From: an uncultured Eubacteriales bacterium
GTDB lineage: Bacteria > Bacillota > Clostridia > Oscillospirales > Oscillospiraceae
DNA: 64,000 nt
NCBI GenBank assembly: GCA_900546075.1
Contig: URBH01000002.1
Coordinates: forward strand, 15,550 to 79,549
Reading direction: 5' to 3'
The position numbers were made by a program, and so were the translations under genes. The notes under the pieces are model-generated. The model ran no database searches, had not been told where the DNA came from, and saw only the letters and a program-made list of their open reading frames with translations. Below, one piece after another: positions 1 through 7,980 of this stretch. The stretch's first letter is position 1, and every line of letters begins with the position of its first letter.

Positions 1-52
1 CCGCGGCGTAATCAACGGCTGAAATCTTTCCCAGCCGGATATTGTTTTCCAT
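1..52 (-). CDS. Phage baseplate assembly protein V (gpV-like), N-terminal fragment
   Basis: Only the first 17 codons are inside the window. They begin at an ATG preceded by a good GAGGAGG ribosome site and read MENNIRLGKISAVDYAA. The N-terminal pattern of a hydrophilic lead followed by GKISAVDY resembles P2 gpV-type baseplate spike proteins. The position fits, because gpV normally follows gpD in contractile-tail modules. The body of the gene lies beyond the left edge, so identity rests on context and this short stretch. Confidence 0.5.
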   Translation of the reverse strand, partial: MENNIRLGKISAVDYAA

Positions 53-67
53 GCGTTCCTCCTCGCG

Positions 68-1066
68 TCATTCCTCCACCAGCGACATTTCCAGGTCCAT
101 GGTGTAGCCGCCGGATCCGCTGACGCTGTGGGTAATGGTGTCAATGTAATACTTGCCGGACAGCTTCCCCAGGCCCACCACCTGGACGCATTGGGAGGCC
201 ACCAGGGAGGCGTTTCCCACAATGGTGGCGGAAAGTTTGGTCTTTCCGTGGTTGGCCTTGGCCACCGCCGCCTTGATCTTCCGCTCCGCGTCGGCCTTGC
301 TGTCGGCCTTGCCGCTCTGCTTTAGGATCCGGCTGCCCTTGCCCACGGTCACCTTGATTTCCTTTTCCGTGGCCGGGCTGGTGTATGTGAACTCTCCGCC
401 GGTGTAGGTTCCGGCCTGATCCTGCTGCCATGACCAGGATTTCATACTGGACGGGGACAGCACCGCCGCCGCGCCCTTTTTCTTGTATGCCTCCCGGTCA
501 TACACCACGATCTTTTGGGCGTAGACTTTCATGGCCAGCCCGTAGGTGTTGCACAGGTTCATGTAAAATTCACAGTCGGTTTGTTCCGATTGCTCCACGC
601 TCTTGATCGTGAACGGGTCGCCCTCCACGTCCCAGGCCAGCGCGATCCCGGCGCGGCCTGCGATCTCGGTTCCGATCTCCTTTATGGTCACGTTTTCCCA
701 GGTCTTTGTCCGCTGGGTGGTGGTGAAACTGCTGTCCAGCGGCGTGGAGATTGCGGAAATGCTCCCGGAAACCGGCCAGCCGGAAAAACTGAAACTGTCC
801 ACGATAAAGAAACCGCACGGCAGGATCCGGTTGTCCCCGGAATACTGGCAGTTCAGCGCCCGGATCGTCGCGGCCAGGGTGTCACCGGCGACGGGGATCC
901 ATGCCCCCGTCCACCGGCGATCCCGGTCTTGCAGCGTAATGTCCAGGCTGTCCGCCTCTCCGCTTGCCGGATCCGTGTATGAAATATCCGTCACGAAACC
1001 GGAAATTTCCGCCGTGGCTGCGGTTCCGTTGTAAATCAGGTCTACATACGCCCGCCGTGTATTCAT
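68..1066 (-). CDS. Phage late control protein D (gpD-like, baseplate hub)
   Basis: 332 residues. The protein resembles the gpD / VgrG N-terminal family that forms the baseplate hub gripping the spike at the end of the tail tube. It opens with the N-terminal beta domain (RRAYVDLIYNGTAATAEI) and has a later segment typical of the family (TYTSPATEKEIKVTVGKG). The C-terminal part (residues about 245-330) ends in the QCVQVVGLGKLSGKYYID region, which is commonly conserved in gpD homologues. The start codon overlaps the stop of the upstream gpX gene by four bases, so the two are translationally coupled. Length is normal for the family. Confidence 0.85.
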   Translation of the reverse strand: MNTRRAYVDLIYNGTAATAEISGFVTDISYTDPASGEADSLDITLQDRDRRWTGAWIPVAGDTLAATIRALNCQYSGDNRILPCGFFIVDSFSFSGWPVSGSISAISTPLDSSFTTTQRTKTWENVTIKEIGTEIAGRAGIALAWDVEGDPFTIKSVEQSEQTDCEFYMNLCNTYGLAMKVYAQKIVVYDREAYKKKGAAAVLSPSSMKSWSWQQDQAGTYTGGEFTYTSPATEKEIKVTVGKGSRILKQSGKADSKADAERKIKAAVAKANHGKTKLSATIVGNASLVASQCVQVVGLGKLSGKYYIDTITHSVSGSGGYTMDLEMSLVEE

Positions 1067-1275
1067 ACCTTGCTCCTCCAGATCGGCAGGTCATTGGCCG
1101 CGGTCTGTTCCGGCGGGGCCGGGGTCTGGAGGACCACCCCGGCGTCAAACACGAACGTGTCCAGCAGCGGGAAATTGTTTTCCATCAGCCAGCCGGTGTA
1201 TTCTTCGTCGCCGTACACCTCATAGGCGATTTTGTCCCATACGTCCCCCTGCTTGGTGGTGTAGGTGCTTTCCAT
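1063..1275 (-). CDS. Tail protein X (gpX-like, LysM-type)
   Basis: 70 residues, the usual size for P2 gpX. It opens with a LysM-like stretch, YTTKQGDVWDKIAYEVYGDE, followed by the loop and second helix typical of tail protein X. In related phages gpX sits between the tape measure and gpD and is thought to act in baseplate or tail-tip assembly. The gene lies directly downstream of the tape-measure gene and overlaps gpD by ATGA. A ribosome site (GAGGAGGACC) precedes the ATG. Confidence 0.85.
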   Translation of the reverse strand: MESTYTTKQGDVWDKIAYEVYGDEEYTGWLMENNFPLLDTFVFDAGVVLQTPAPPEQTAANDLPIWRSKV

Positions 1276-1290
1276 GGTGTGGTCCTCCTC

Positions 1291-3498
1291 TTATGCCGGG
1301 CTGAATTGCTTGCGCTTCTCCTCGGCTTTCATCTGCCTATACAGTTTCTTGAACTCCGCGAAACTGATCCGCCCGGCCTCCTCGGCCTCCTCGCGGCTCG
1401 GCGTCCCGCCGTAGAAATTGAATACCGGGGAGAAAACGACGGTTTCACCGCCGCCGCCCGTTCCGCCGCCCGGTGTCGGCTTCGGCTTCGTCCATTCGTC
1501 CAGGAGGGCCGCCAGCTTGGACAGCGGCAGCACCGCCTCCGGCTCTCCGCCCTCACCGATCTGCGCCAGCGTGGGCGCCGTGGCAATACCACCGGCAGCC
1601 AGGGCGGGGATCGTCGGAATGTTAAAGCCCAGGGTTTTCCCGCCGACGCCCGGAACCCAGTCCGGGATTGTCACGGAAATGCTGTTGATCTTCTCCAGCA
1701 CCCAGTTGATTGCGGAAATAACCCCGTTTATTGGGGCTTTCGCCAGGTTCACGATCATGCCAAACACGTTTCCGAAAATGGCCACGATATTGTCCCAGGC
1801 GGCGCTCCAGTTGCCTGCAAATACGTTCTGCACAAAGTCAATGATATTGGCAAAAATGGCCTTGACGTTTTCCCAGGCCGCCGAAACACTTTCCCACCAC
1901 CCGCTCAAATAAGCGGACAGCAGGGGGAAATTAGACTGGAACGCAGAAACCAGGTTCGCCACGGCCTCGGAAACGCCGGTCTTGATGTTTCCCCATACCT
2001 CGGAGATCTTCGCGCCCAGTTCCGCAGCCTTGGCCTTGATCTTGTCCCAGTTCTTATAAATCAGGATCCCCGCCGCCACAGCCAGGCCGATGGCGGCCAC
2101 AACTGCCAGCACGGGAAGATTTAGCGCCGTCATGGCGCCCGCCAGGGTAAAGGTGCCCGTGGCGCTTGCTGCGGTGACCACTTTATACACGGCCATAACT
2201 GCGTTGTAGGCGGTGATCGCCACTTTATACGCCTTGTAGGCCGCCACAGCGGTGGCAATACCCGCCGCCAGCGCCAGGATCAGGGTGCGGTGTTCCGAAA
2301 TCCATTTCACCGCGGTTTCCGCCGCCGGAATGATGGTTCCGGTCATGTAGCTGCCGATCTTCTCCAGCGCCTCCGAAACCACCGGCAGGGCCGCCTCCGC
2401 GAACTCCCGCACATACGGCAGAATGTTGGTGCCCAGCTGCGTCAAGAAATTGGCGCCCAGGTTTTTAATCATCTGAATGTCATATTTCAGGCTGTTGGTC
2501 TGCCGCTCAAAGGCGGTGTTTGCCGCGCCGGTGGCCTCGTACATTTCCGCCGTCTTGCTGGTCAGGTTTTCGGCCTGGTTGCCTGCCATAGCCAGCACCG
2601 CGGTTTGTGCCTCCACAGAGGAGAACAGGCCAGCAAACGCCAGTTCGTTGCCTCCCACAGCGTCCTTTAGGGCGTCCAGAGATCCCTGCAGGCCCTTGCT
2701 TTCAAGCAGCGCTTGGCCGCTTTCATAGCCCATGTTTTTAAGGGCAGCCTGCATATTCTTGGACGGGGAGAGGAACGCCTGCATTGTGGCTTTCATTTGC
2801 GTAACCACTTCCGCCGTGGAACCTGTAACGCCGGTCAGCGTGGCCATGGCGCCCCATAGCTGTTCTTGCTCCAGCCCCAGGGTACTGGCCAGGGGAATGA
2901 CCTTTCCCATGCCTGCGGCCAGTTCCGGGAAAGAGGTTTGGCCCAGTCTTACGGTGGCAAATGCCAGATCCGCCGCCTGCTGCACCGCCTCCGCGGAGGT
3001 ATCGCCGTAACCCTTGGTTACGGCAGAAAGTAGGTTGATACTGTCCGTCGTGGTCGCGTTTCCCGCCGCCGCGGATTTTGCCGCGGTTTCCAGAATGGCC
3101 GCGGCGTCTGCGCTGTCACCGAAAGCGGAAACCACCTGATACATTCCGTCCGTCAGGTCAGCCGTGGCCACGCCCGTGCGGTTGGAGATTTCCAGAACCT
3201 GATCCCCGATTTCCGCCGTTCGTGCGGCCACCTCTGCCTCCGTGCCGGTCAGCAGCGTGGAAACGTTGGCCAGCTGGGCCTCATACTCCGCCGCGGATTT
3301 CACCGCAGCGGTTCCCAGGGTCGCCACAGCGGTGGCGGCTGCTACCATGGCACCGGCAGCGATCTTTCCCGCGGTCTTTGCCGTTTTCCCCAGCGCAGCC
3401 AGGTTCTTGTCTGCGGTGCTGCAGGCGGTTTTCAGGGAACCGTCCACCTTGCCGCCGATTTTCAGCATTAACTCATACGTTTTATTTTTGCCTGCCAT
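1291..3498 (-). CDS. Phage tail tape measure protein (TP901-type)
   Basis: 735 residues. The N-terminal region is rich in Ala, Lys and Thr and ends in the conserved minor-tail core, with runs such as SNRTGVATADLTDGMYQV and GVTGSTAEVVTQMKATMQAF. Residues about 400-490 hold hydrophobic helices, as in tape measures that line the tube and enter the host membrane. The tail end has a Gly-rich linker (PTPGGGTGGGG) and a charged end. It sets tail length and is ejected with the DNA. At this length it would fit a rather short contractile tail, which is an inference. The gene begins inside the frameshifted chaperone extension, overlapping it by 17 bases. Confidence 0.9.
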   Translation of the reverse strand: MAGKNKTYELMLKIGGKVDGSLKTACSTADKNLAALGKTAKTAGKIAAGAMVAAATAVATLGTAAVKSAAEYEAQLANVSTLLTGTEAEVAARTAEIGDQVLEISNRTGVATADLTDGMYQVVSAFGDSADAAAILETAAKSAAAGNATTTDSINLLSAVTKGYGDTSAEAVQQAADLAFATVRLGQTSFPELAAGMGKVIPLASTLGLEQEQLWGAMATLTGVTGSTAEVVTQMKATMQAFLSPSKNMQAALKNMGYESGQALLESKGLQGSLDALKDAVGGNELAFAGLFSSVEAQTAVLAMAGNQAENLTSKTAEMYEATGAANTAFERQTNSLKYDIQMIKNLGANFLTQLGTNILPYVREFAEAALPVVSEALEKIGSYMTGTIIPAAETAVKWISEHRTLILALAAGIATAVAAYKAYKVAITAYNAVMAVYKVVTAASATGTFTLAGAMTALNLPVLAVVAAIGLAVAAGILIYKNWDKIKAKAAELGAKISEVWGNIKTGVSEAVANLVSAFQSNFPLLSAYLSGWWESVSAAWENVKAIFANIIDFVQNVFAGNWSAAWDNIVAIFGNVFGMIVNLAKAPINGVISAINWVLEKINSISVTIPDWVPGVGGKTLGFNIPTIPALAAGGIATAPTLAQIGEGGEPEAVLPLSKLAALLDEWTKPKPTPGGGTGGGGETVVFSPVFNFYGGTPSREEAEEAGRISFAEFKKLYRQMKAEEKRKQFSPA

Positions 3499-4014
3499 GT
3501 TTTGCCACCTCCTCCGCGTACTGCGTCACCGTGTCCGCCAGTTCGTTCAAGTCCGAAACGGACAGGGCCAGAAGATAATCCAGCCCTGTCCGCAGTTGTA
3601 TGGACAACCCGACGCAGGCCCTGTTTATGACGGCGGGCGTTAGTTGTCCCCAGCCCCGCCGTAAAGAAAACCCACGACAATGCCTTTCAGCTTGATTGCC
3701 TCCTTTGCGGGGAGGCGCTCGAAAAACTCCAGCGGCAGGTGGGCGACGCGGGCCGCCATGAACTGGGCGTATTCCAGCGTCATTTCCACGGTTGCGGGGT
3801 TCGCCGCCGGGTTCTTCTTCGTCACGAAACGGCCCACGGCCTGCAGGTCTGCCGCCGTGGTGTCCTCCAGGCCGGACAGGTCCACCTCTGTGTACGTCTG
3901 CCCCTCAAAGGTGAAAGGCTTGTCCAGCTTCATAACCAGGGCGTTTTCCTCCGCCGCGGTGTTTTCGTCATTCTCCGCCAGCAGGGCGGTGTCCATTCTC
4001 TTTTCGTCGCTCAT
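3482..4014 (-). CDS. Tail assembly chaperone, -1 frameshift fusion product (E+E' type)
   Basis: This product shares its first 116 codons with the short chaperone, then shifts back one base at GGGTTTT (read as G GGT TTT in the zero frame). It continues for 61 codons in the -1 frame and stops inside the start of the tape-measure gene, giving 177 residues. The extension has no ATG of its own. It includes GLDYLLALSVSDLNELADTV, a segment like the extensions of P2 E' and lambda GT. The slippery heptamer, the open -1 frame and the location all agree with established phage tail frameshifting. The frameshift itself is inferred. Confidence 0.75.
3640..4014 (-). CDS. Tail assembly chaperone, short form (gpE/G-like)
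   Basis: 124 residues, encoded between the tube and tape-measure genes, where phages keep their tail assembly chaperones. The body matches the phage TAC pattern: an acidic start, LDKPFTFEGQTYTEVDLSGL, then EFFERLPAKEAIKLKGIVVGF. Such proteins coat the tape measure while the tube polymerises and are absent from the virion. The last residues overlap a -1 slippery heptamer at 3667-3673, so a fraction of ribosomes is expected to make a longer product. Confidence 0.85.
   Translation of the reverse strand: MSDEKRMDTALLAENDENTAAEENALVMKLDKPFTFEGQTYTEVDLSGLEDTTAADLQAVGRFVTKKNPAANPATVEMTLEYAQFMAARVAHLPLEFFERLPAKEAIKLKGIVVGFLYGGAGDN
3667..3673 (-). promoter_or_regulatory. Programmed -1 ribosomal frameshift heptamer GGGTTTT
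   Basis: On the minus strand the bases read G GGT TTT in the frame of the chaperone. This is a canonical X XXY YYZ slippery site, 24 bases before the zero-frame stop. A GC-rich stretch follows and could act as a stimulator, but no clear pseudoknot was worked out. Confidence 0.7.
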
Positions 4015-4015
4015 G

Positions 4016-4531
4016 TCAGCACATCTCCTTGATCTTGGCCAGAACGTCCACGCCGTTGACCTTGTAAACCTCGTTCAACTTGTCCAGTTCCACCACGGTC
4101 TTGCCGTCCACCTCAATGAGAATGTAAAGAGTGGTCAGCGTGATCTTAGTGTCCATGGAACTGCCTGCCTTGACCTTGCCGGTGGTCAGCTTTCCGCCGC
4201 GGCCACGAACCACCACGCGCATGGGTCTGAACTCAATATCGCCCTCGGTATTGGTGGTCTGCTGGGCGCCGCGGATCTCCAGCTGCACGGCCTTGGTCAT
4301 GTCCATCATATCGGCGGTTTCCTTGTCCAGCAGGCGGAACGGGATTTCCAGTTCCTGATTGCCGAAATAGCCCACGGTGGGGTCGTCGATCTCACCCAGG
4401 ATCCCGGCGCCGGTCACGGTTTCGCTGGACGGCTCAAAGTCCGGCAGCGTCATTTCCTCACCGACACCCAGCAGGCGGTTTCCCTTGTTGTAGACGTTGT
4501 AACGGTTGATCTTAGTGGGGATCGTGTTCAT
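4016..4531 (-). CDS. Phage major tail tube protein (FII-like)
   Basis: 171 residues, a normal size for P2 FII. It begins MNTIPTKINRYNVYNKGNRL and continues with the tube-family pattern LPDFEPSSETVTGAGILGEI. It also carries GNQELEIPFRLLDKE and a C-terminal beta segment. Copies stack as hexameric rings to form the inner tube through which DNA passes. The gene lies immediately downstream of the sheath gene, with GGAGG eight to nine bases before the ATG, and immediately upstream of the chaperone. This is the standard sheath-tube-chaperone-tape measure order. Confidence 0.9.
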   Translation of the reverse strand: MNTIPTKINRYNVYNKGNRLLGVGEEMTLPDFEPSSETVTGAGILGEIDDPTVGYFGNQELEIPFRLLDKETADMMDMTKAVQLEIRGAQQTTNTEGDIEFRPMRVVVRGRGGKLTTGKVKAGSSMDTKITLTTLYILIEVDGKTVVELDKLNEVYKVNGVDVLAKIKEMC

Positions 4532-4533
4532 CT

Positions 4534-5994
4534 TTATTCACCTCCGATTGCGCTTTCCAGGGCGTCCACGTCATACTCACGGATATTTTCGATATATTCC
4601 GCGGGAATGTACGGGGCCAGGTAGGTGTGTACGGTCAGGTGGCCGGCCAGCAGGTTGGTAACGGGGTTTTCGTCGCTGCGGAACTCCACGCGATAACCGG
4701 CGCAGTAGTCGCGGGCAACGTAGCCGTTGCCGATAATGTTCTGGCTGTCCACGATAGACTGGATCAGGCGCTTATTGCCCGGCTTGTCAACTTTCTGGAA
4801 ATAAGTCTGAATGAAATTATTTCCGTCCCAGTCAAAGAAACGGCGCACGGCCCACCAGCGATCTTTCGGATCCGTGGTGGAGGGATAGGCCGCGGTGTTG
4901 TTGCCCCAGGACTTGAACCCGTTGGCGTTGATCGCGGTAATGACGCCGTTGGCGTTCAGCACGTCGTTGGCCTGCTGCTGATCCAGCGCCACCGTGGTGC
5001 CGTCTTTCAGAACCGTGGCGGTGATCCGCAGGTCCTTATTGGACGGGCTTTCATAGGGCACATCTGCGTTGTTGGCGTCCGTGTAGGCCGTCAGGGCGGC
5101 AAACATGGCGGAGAAATAATATTTCTTCTCGCCCACGGCCACCATGGGCCACAGGGCCGCCGCATGGGCGGAACTGGCGCCCAGGGCTTCCTTGGCGCCC
5201 TTTACGCTGGTGTAAACCACCGCGCCGTCGCTGTCCGCGGAAATGTCCAAAAGGCAACTGCAATTAAAATTGCCGTTGATGTTCTCGGTCTTGGCCTGGA
5301 GGGCTGCCGCTACGGTGGGGGTGTGGCTCCAGCCGGGTGCCAGGATCAGGCCGGGCACCATGCCCAGGGTGGGGTAAATCTGGCGGATCAGTTCCAGTCC
5401 GGTTTCCTTTCCCGTGGCAGCGTCCACGCCGCCCACAATGTCGGCAGCGGTCACGCCGGAGGGTTTCAGGCTGGTGCTGCTCACGGTCAGGCTGCTGGCC
5501 TCCTTGGCCGCCGTGGAAAGCAGCGTAATGGCCACGCTGCCGTCGTCCTCATGTGCCGCCTCGTAGTCGCTGCCGGCCACCAGGGTGGCGCTGCCGTTCT
5601 TCACGGCCAGGGTGTTCAGCAGCACATATTTCTTGTCATACAGCACCACGCCGTCCACAACGTCGCAGCTTTCCGCCTGGTTCTGCGTGACGTGGGCCGC
5701 CTTATTGGGATCCAGCACGTTCACCAGGATAATGGGCGCAACGTTGAAAACCTGGAAACAGGCGCTAATGCTCTGGCAAAGGGTGAAGTTCTCGAAATCG
5801 TCCGAATAGCCGACAGCCTCCACAGCCTCCTTGTAGCTGTAAACCAGCTTGGGGGTGTTGACCGCCGCCGCGGGGTCTTTCGCCAGGTGAATGGGCGCCG
5901 TGCCGAAAATGACCTGCAGGCCAGCGCTGCCCTGAATGGGTACGGTCAGGCTGGTGGCCTGCTCGGTGTTATATACACCGTGTTTGTATGCCAT
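4534..5994 (-). CDS. Phage contractile tail sheath protein (FI-like)
   Basis: 486 residues. The N-terminus (MAYKHGVYNTEQATSLTVPI) and the central TLGMVPGLILAPGWSH segment are hallmarks of myovirus tail sheath proteins. So are the C-terminal parts AINANGFKSWGNNTAAYPS and DRWWAVRRFFDWDGN. This protein forms the outer contractile cylinder that drives the tube through the host envelope, and it makes this a myovirus-type or tailocin-type tail. GGAGGTAG lies ahead of the ATG. The gene is complete, with no internal stop or shift. Confidence 0.95.
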   Translation of the reverse strand: MAYKHGVYNTEQATSLTVPIQGSAGLQVIFGTAPIHLAKDPAAAVNTPKLVYSYKEAVEAVGYSDDFENFTLCQSISACFQVFNVAPIILVNVLDPNKAAHVTQNQAESCDVVDGVVLYDKKYVLLNTLAVKNGSATLVAGSDYEAAHEDDGSVAITLLSTAAKEASSLTVSSTSLKPSGVTAADIVGGVDAATGKETGLELIRQIYPTLGMVPGLILAPGWSHTPTVAAALQAKTENINGNFNCSCLLDISADSDGAVVYTSVKGAKEALGASSAHAAALWPMVAVGEKKYYFSAMFAALTAYTDANNADVPYESPSNKDLRITATVLKDGTTVALDQQQANDVLNANGVITAINANGFKSWGNNTAAYPSTTDPKDRWWAVRRFFDWDGNNFIQTYFQKVDKPGNKRLIQSIVDSQNIIGNGYVARDYCAGYRVEFRSDENPVTNLLAGHLTVHTYLAPYIPAEYIENIREYDVDALESAIGGE

Positions 5995-6011
5995 GTTGTT
6001 CTACCTCCTGT

Positions 6012-6263
6012 TTAGTGTTTGACCTGTACCAGACGATACAGGCGGGAAATATGCCCCGTGCCGCTCCGCAGGTTCTTCATGGCCTCCGGTAACTGCTCCA
6101 GGGGCACCACCAGGCCCTCCATGGCCGGCTGCTTCACGATAGCCTCCGCCAGCGCGGTGGGGATCCCGTTGGTGTATGCGGTGTACTGCTTCGCCACGCC
6201 CGGAATGGACGGGCCGCAGTAAACCACAGTGGTGGCCTGTTCGGCCTTTTTGGGTTTCGCCAT
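6012..6263 (-). CDS. Small phage protein of unknown function
   Basis: 83 residues from the ATG at 6261-6263, which overlaps the stop of the upstream gene as TAATG. Longer versions of this ORF have no better ribosome site. The sequence starts basic (MAKPKKAEQ), then has a compact hydrophobic middle (VVYCGPSIPGVAKQYTAY) and ends in a basic helix. Small uncharacterised proteins are usual at this point, just before the sheath. No family was recognised. Confidence 0.6.
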   Translation of the reverse strand: MAKPKKAEQATTVVYCGPSIPGVAKQYTAYTNGIPTALAEAIVKQPAMEGLVVPLEQLPEAMKNLRSGTGHISRLYRLVQVKH

Positions 6264-6742
6264 TATGTTTCTGGCACCTCCTTGAAAATCGCCGGCGCGT
6301 AGAACGGCAGCCCCACGGCGGCGAAATAATACGGGTGTGTGTCCTCCTCCTGGGTCGCCCACCGGATCGGGTGCTGTGCTTCATAGCGGTTTGCCACGAT
6401 CCCGTCACGTTCGTAATGCCTCACGATCTCGTTGACAATGTGGAGGGCGTCGCGGTAGCCCTGGCGGTTCGGGTCCGGGTCGCACACGCAAATGACCATG
6501 ACCACGTTTACGGTCTGCCGTGCGTCCTGCGCCGTCACCTCTCCGTCCGAAAGTTTCACGGCCACATAAGGCTCCGGCGGCGCTTCCGCGTCGGTTTCTT
6601 CGTCGTCACCCTCACGAATGGGGAGGCCCTGCGGGACGATTTTCACCGCCCGCTCGACGCCCAGGGAATTGGTCAGGGTATAGTGGGAAAAAAGCTGTTT
6701 CAGGTCCTCCACAATGGCGTCCTGCAAAAACTCTTGTGTCAC
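6263..6742 (-). CDS. Probable tail terminator / tail completion protein
   Basis: 159 residues starting at a GTG (6740-6742) with AAGGAGG at the correct distance. An upstream in-frame GTG at 6778 would place that ribosome site inside the gene, so the shorter start is preferred. The order of features suits tail terminators that cap the finished tube below the head: VTQEFLQDAIVEDLKQLF, an acidic loop, then a beta-rich core (TVNVVMVICVCDPD) and helix (ALHIVNEIVRHYER). It sits between connector-type genes and the sheath. Assignment is by position and general pattern only. Confidence 0.5.
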   Translation of the reverse strand: MTQEFLQDAIVEDLKQLFSHYTLTNSLGVERAVKIVPQGLPIREGDDEETDAEAPPEPYVAVKLSDGEVTAQDARQTVNVVMVICVCDPDPNRQGYRDALHIVNEIVRHYERDGIVANRYEAQHPIRWATQEEDTHPYYFAAVGLPFYAPAIFKEVPET

Positions 6743-6756
6743 GCGGTTGCGCCTCC

Positions 6757-6785
6757 TTGACTTGTTTCCGTTTGTCACTTATAAT
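6757..6785 (+). promoter_or_regulatory. Sigma-70 type promoter of the moron gene
   Basis: TTGACT at 6757-6762 and TATAAT at 6780-6785 are separated by exactly 17 bases, a near-consensus promoter. It fires rightward, against the surrounding phage genes. It overlaps the ribosome-site and 5' region of the leftward gene that starts at 6742. Confidence 0.85.
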
Positions 6786-6790
6786 TGCGG

Positions 6791-6830
6791 TGTGGTAATA
6801 ATCAGCATAATGTGGTAATAATCAGCATTG
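6791..6830 (+). repeat. Tandem 20 bp direct repeat in the moron leader
   Basis: Two head-to-tail copies of TGTGGTAATAATCAGCAT plus two bases lie at 6791-6810 and 6811-6830, differing only in the last two bases. They start right at the expected transcription start and end at the ribosome site of the SWIM gene. This position suits an operator or a post-transcriptional control site. The function is inferred. Confidence 0.7.
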
Positions 6831-6842
6831 GAGGAAATAGAA

Positions 6843-7361
6843 ATGGGAAAGCCTAAAACTGTCATAACTGAAAACGGGGCCGTTTATCAGCTATCAGATC
6901 CCAGCGCCCTGCGGTTGGTGTATAGAATTGTTGGCGTGGCTTTGATCTTAATGGGGGCTGTGCTGACGTTGATTTCCCCCGCCGGTGTAGCTTTCGCGGC
7001 GCTCGGTTTGGCGCTTGTCTTTTGGTTGCCCAAAAAGATCCAGCCGGCAAAGAAATTTCTTCGCTTCACCGGTACGCCATGCGCCGGAAATTGCACGTTT
7101 GGGCATTGGGATCCCAAAGTACACACCGGGCAGGCGCAACTTGAACGCTTTGAAAAAGCTGTTCATCAGCCTATGGCCATACTGTCCTATAACGCCCAAA
7201 ATGGTTTTGCGGAAATAAAGGGATCTGGTTCCGACACCTATATGACAAGCCTTGATGAATGTACTTGCCCCGATTTCGACAAACGGAGTAAACCGTGCAA
7301 GCACATATATTTCCTTGCCCTGCAAATGGGATATACAAGCGACGATTTTTATTCCTGCTGA
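6843..7361 (+). CDS. SWIM zinc-finger membrane protein (prophage moron)
   Basis: 172 residues starting at ATG 6843, eight bases after GGAGG; an upstream TTG overlaps that site and is rejected. Two hydrophobic segments (about residues 23-65) make a hairpin-like membrane anchor. The C-terminal domain carries the SWIM signature CxC...CxH (CTCPDFDKRSKPCKH), which binds zinc and is often used to contact DNA or protein. The gene opposes all its neighbours and is bracketed by its own promoter and terminator. It is therefore likely expressed from the lysogen independently of tail genes. Its role is unknown; morons often affect host fitness or superinfection. Confidence 0.8.
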   Translation: MGKPKTVITENGAVYQLSDPSALRLVYRIVGVALILMGAVLTLISPAGVAFAALGLALVFWLPKKIQPAKKFLRFTGTPCAGNCTFGHWDPKVHTGQAQLERFEKAVHQPMAILSYNAQNGFAEIKGSGSDTYMTSLDECTCPDFDKRSKPCKHIYFLALQMGYTSDDFYSC

Positions 7362-7366
7362 TCTCC

Positions 7367-7393
7367 AGCGGCTCCTATATGGGGCCGCTTTTT
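7367..7393 (+). terminator. Rho-independent terminator of the moron
   Basis: A nine-pair stem AGCGGCTCC / GGGGCCGCT (one G-T pair) with loop TATAT is followed by five T residues. It begins six bases after the SWIM gene stop and covers the 3' end of the opposing phage gene. Confidence 0.85.
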
Positions 7394-7980
7394 CATGCCC
7401 TTGCACCTGTCAGCTGCTCGATCCGCTTTCCGATTTCACGCTGCAGGGTTTCGTATGCCAGGGCCTCCGCCTCCGCTCTCACTTCCTCGTTTCCCATCAT
7501 GTGGGGAACGGCAGGCGAAAGCAGCTTTTTGACGGGGAGGCGTTCCGCGCCGCGCCGCTGCACAATGGCGGTGTGCCCGGATCGGAACGTGGTAATAAAC
7601 GCTTTCAGGCCGCCCGCCTCCAGCGGTTTCATGGCCCCGCTGTTCAGGACCTTTGCCGCCGCCGCGGCTGTGTCCGTGTTCGGCTGCGTCATAAAGTCCA
7701 TAATGTCCCGCATGGGGCCTTTGGCCAGCACGGCGGCCTCCAGGGTGGAGGCGCTGGCGGAAAGGATTTTGCTTTCTGATTGCAGCGCCTTTTTCTCTTT
7801 CAGCGCATACCGGCCTTTGCTGTCCTTTATGATTTGCCGGCGTACCTTTCTGGCGGTGCTGTTCAGGGCATTTTTCAGCACGTTGGGCGCCCCCAGCTGC
7901 TGGGGCAGCGTTTTCAGCTGCCGCATGACCCTGGCCAGTTCTTCGTCGGTGTCGATCCGCAAAATGCTTTGATCGCTCAC
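7393..7980 (-). CDS. Phage minor tail protein Z-like (gpZ family)
   Basis: 195 residues. The N-terminal third (VLKNALNSTARKVRRQIIKD followed by KGRYALKEK) matches the pattern of prophage minor tail protein Z. These proteins act in tail completion or head-tail joining. The C-terminal region has ITTFRSGHTAIVQRRG and a final amphipathic helix. The gene starts within the stop of the upstream connector gene (overlap of four bases). Its stop falls at the last bases of the convergent moron terminator. Confidence 0.7.
   Translation of the reverse strand: MSDQSILRIDTDEELARVMRQLKTLPQQLGAPNVLKNALNSTARKVRRQIIKDSKGRYALKEKKALQSESKILSASASTLEAAVLAKGPMRDIMDFMTQPNTDTAAAAAKVLNSGAMKPLEAGGLKAFITTFRSGHTAIVQRRGAERLPVKKLLSPAVPHMMGNEEVRAEAEALAYETLQREIGKRIEQLTGARA

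Noticed and set aside
3468..3680. 70-codon ORF between chaperone and tape measure
   Set aside because: It is the +1 frame; the protein-like extension is in the -1 frame reached through the slippery heptamer.
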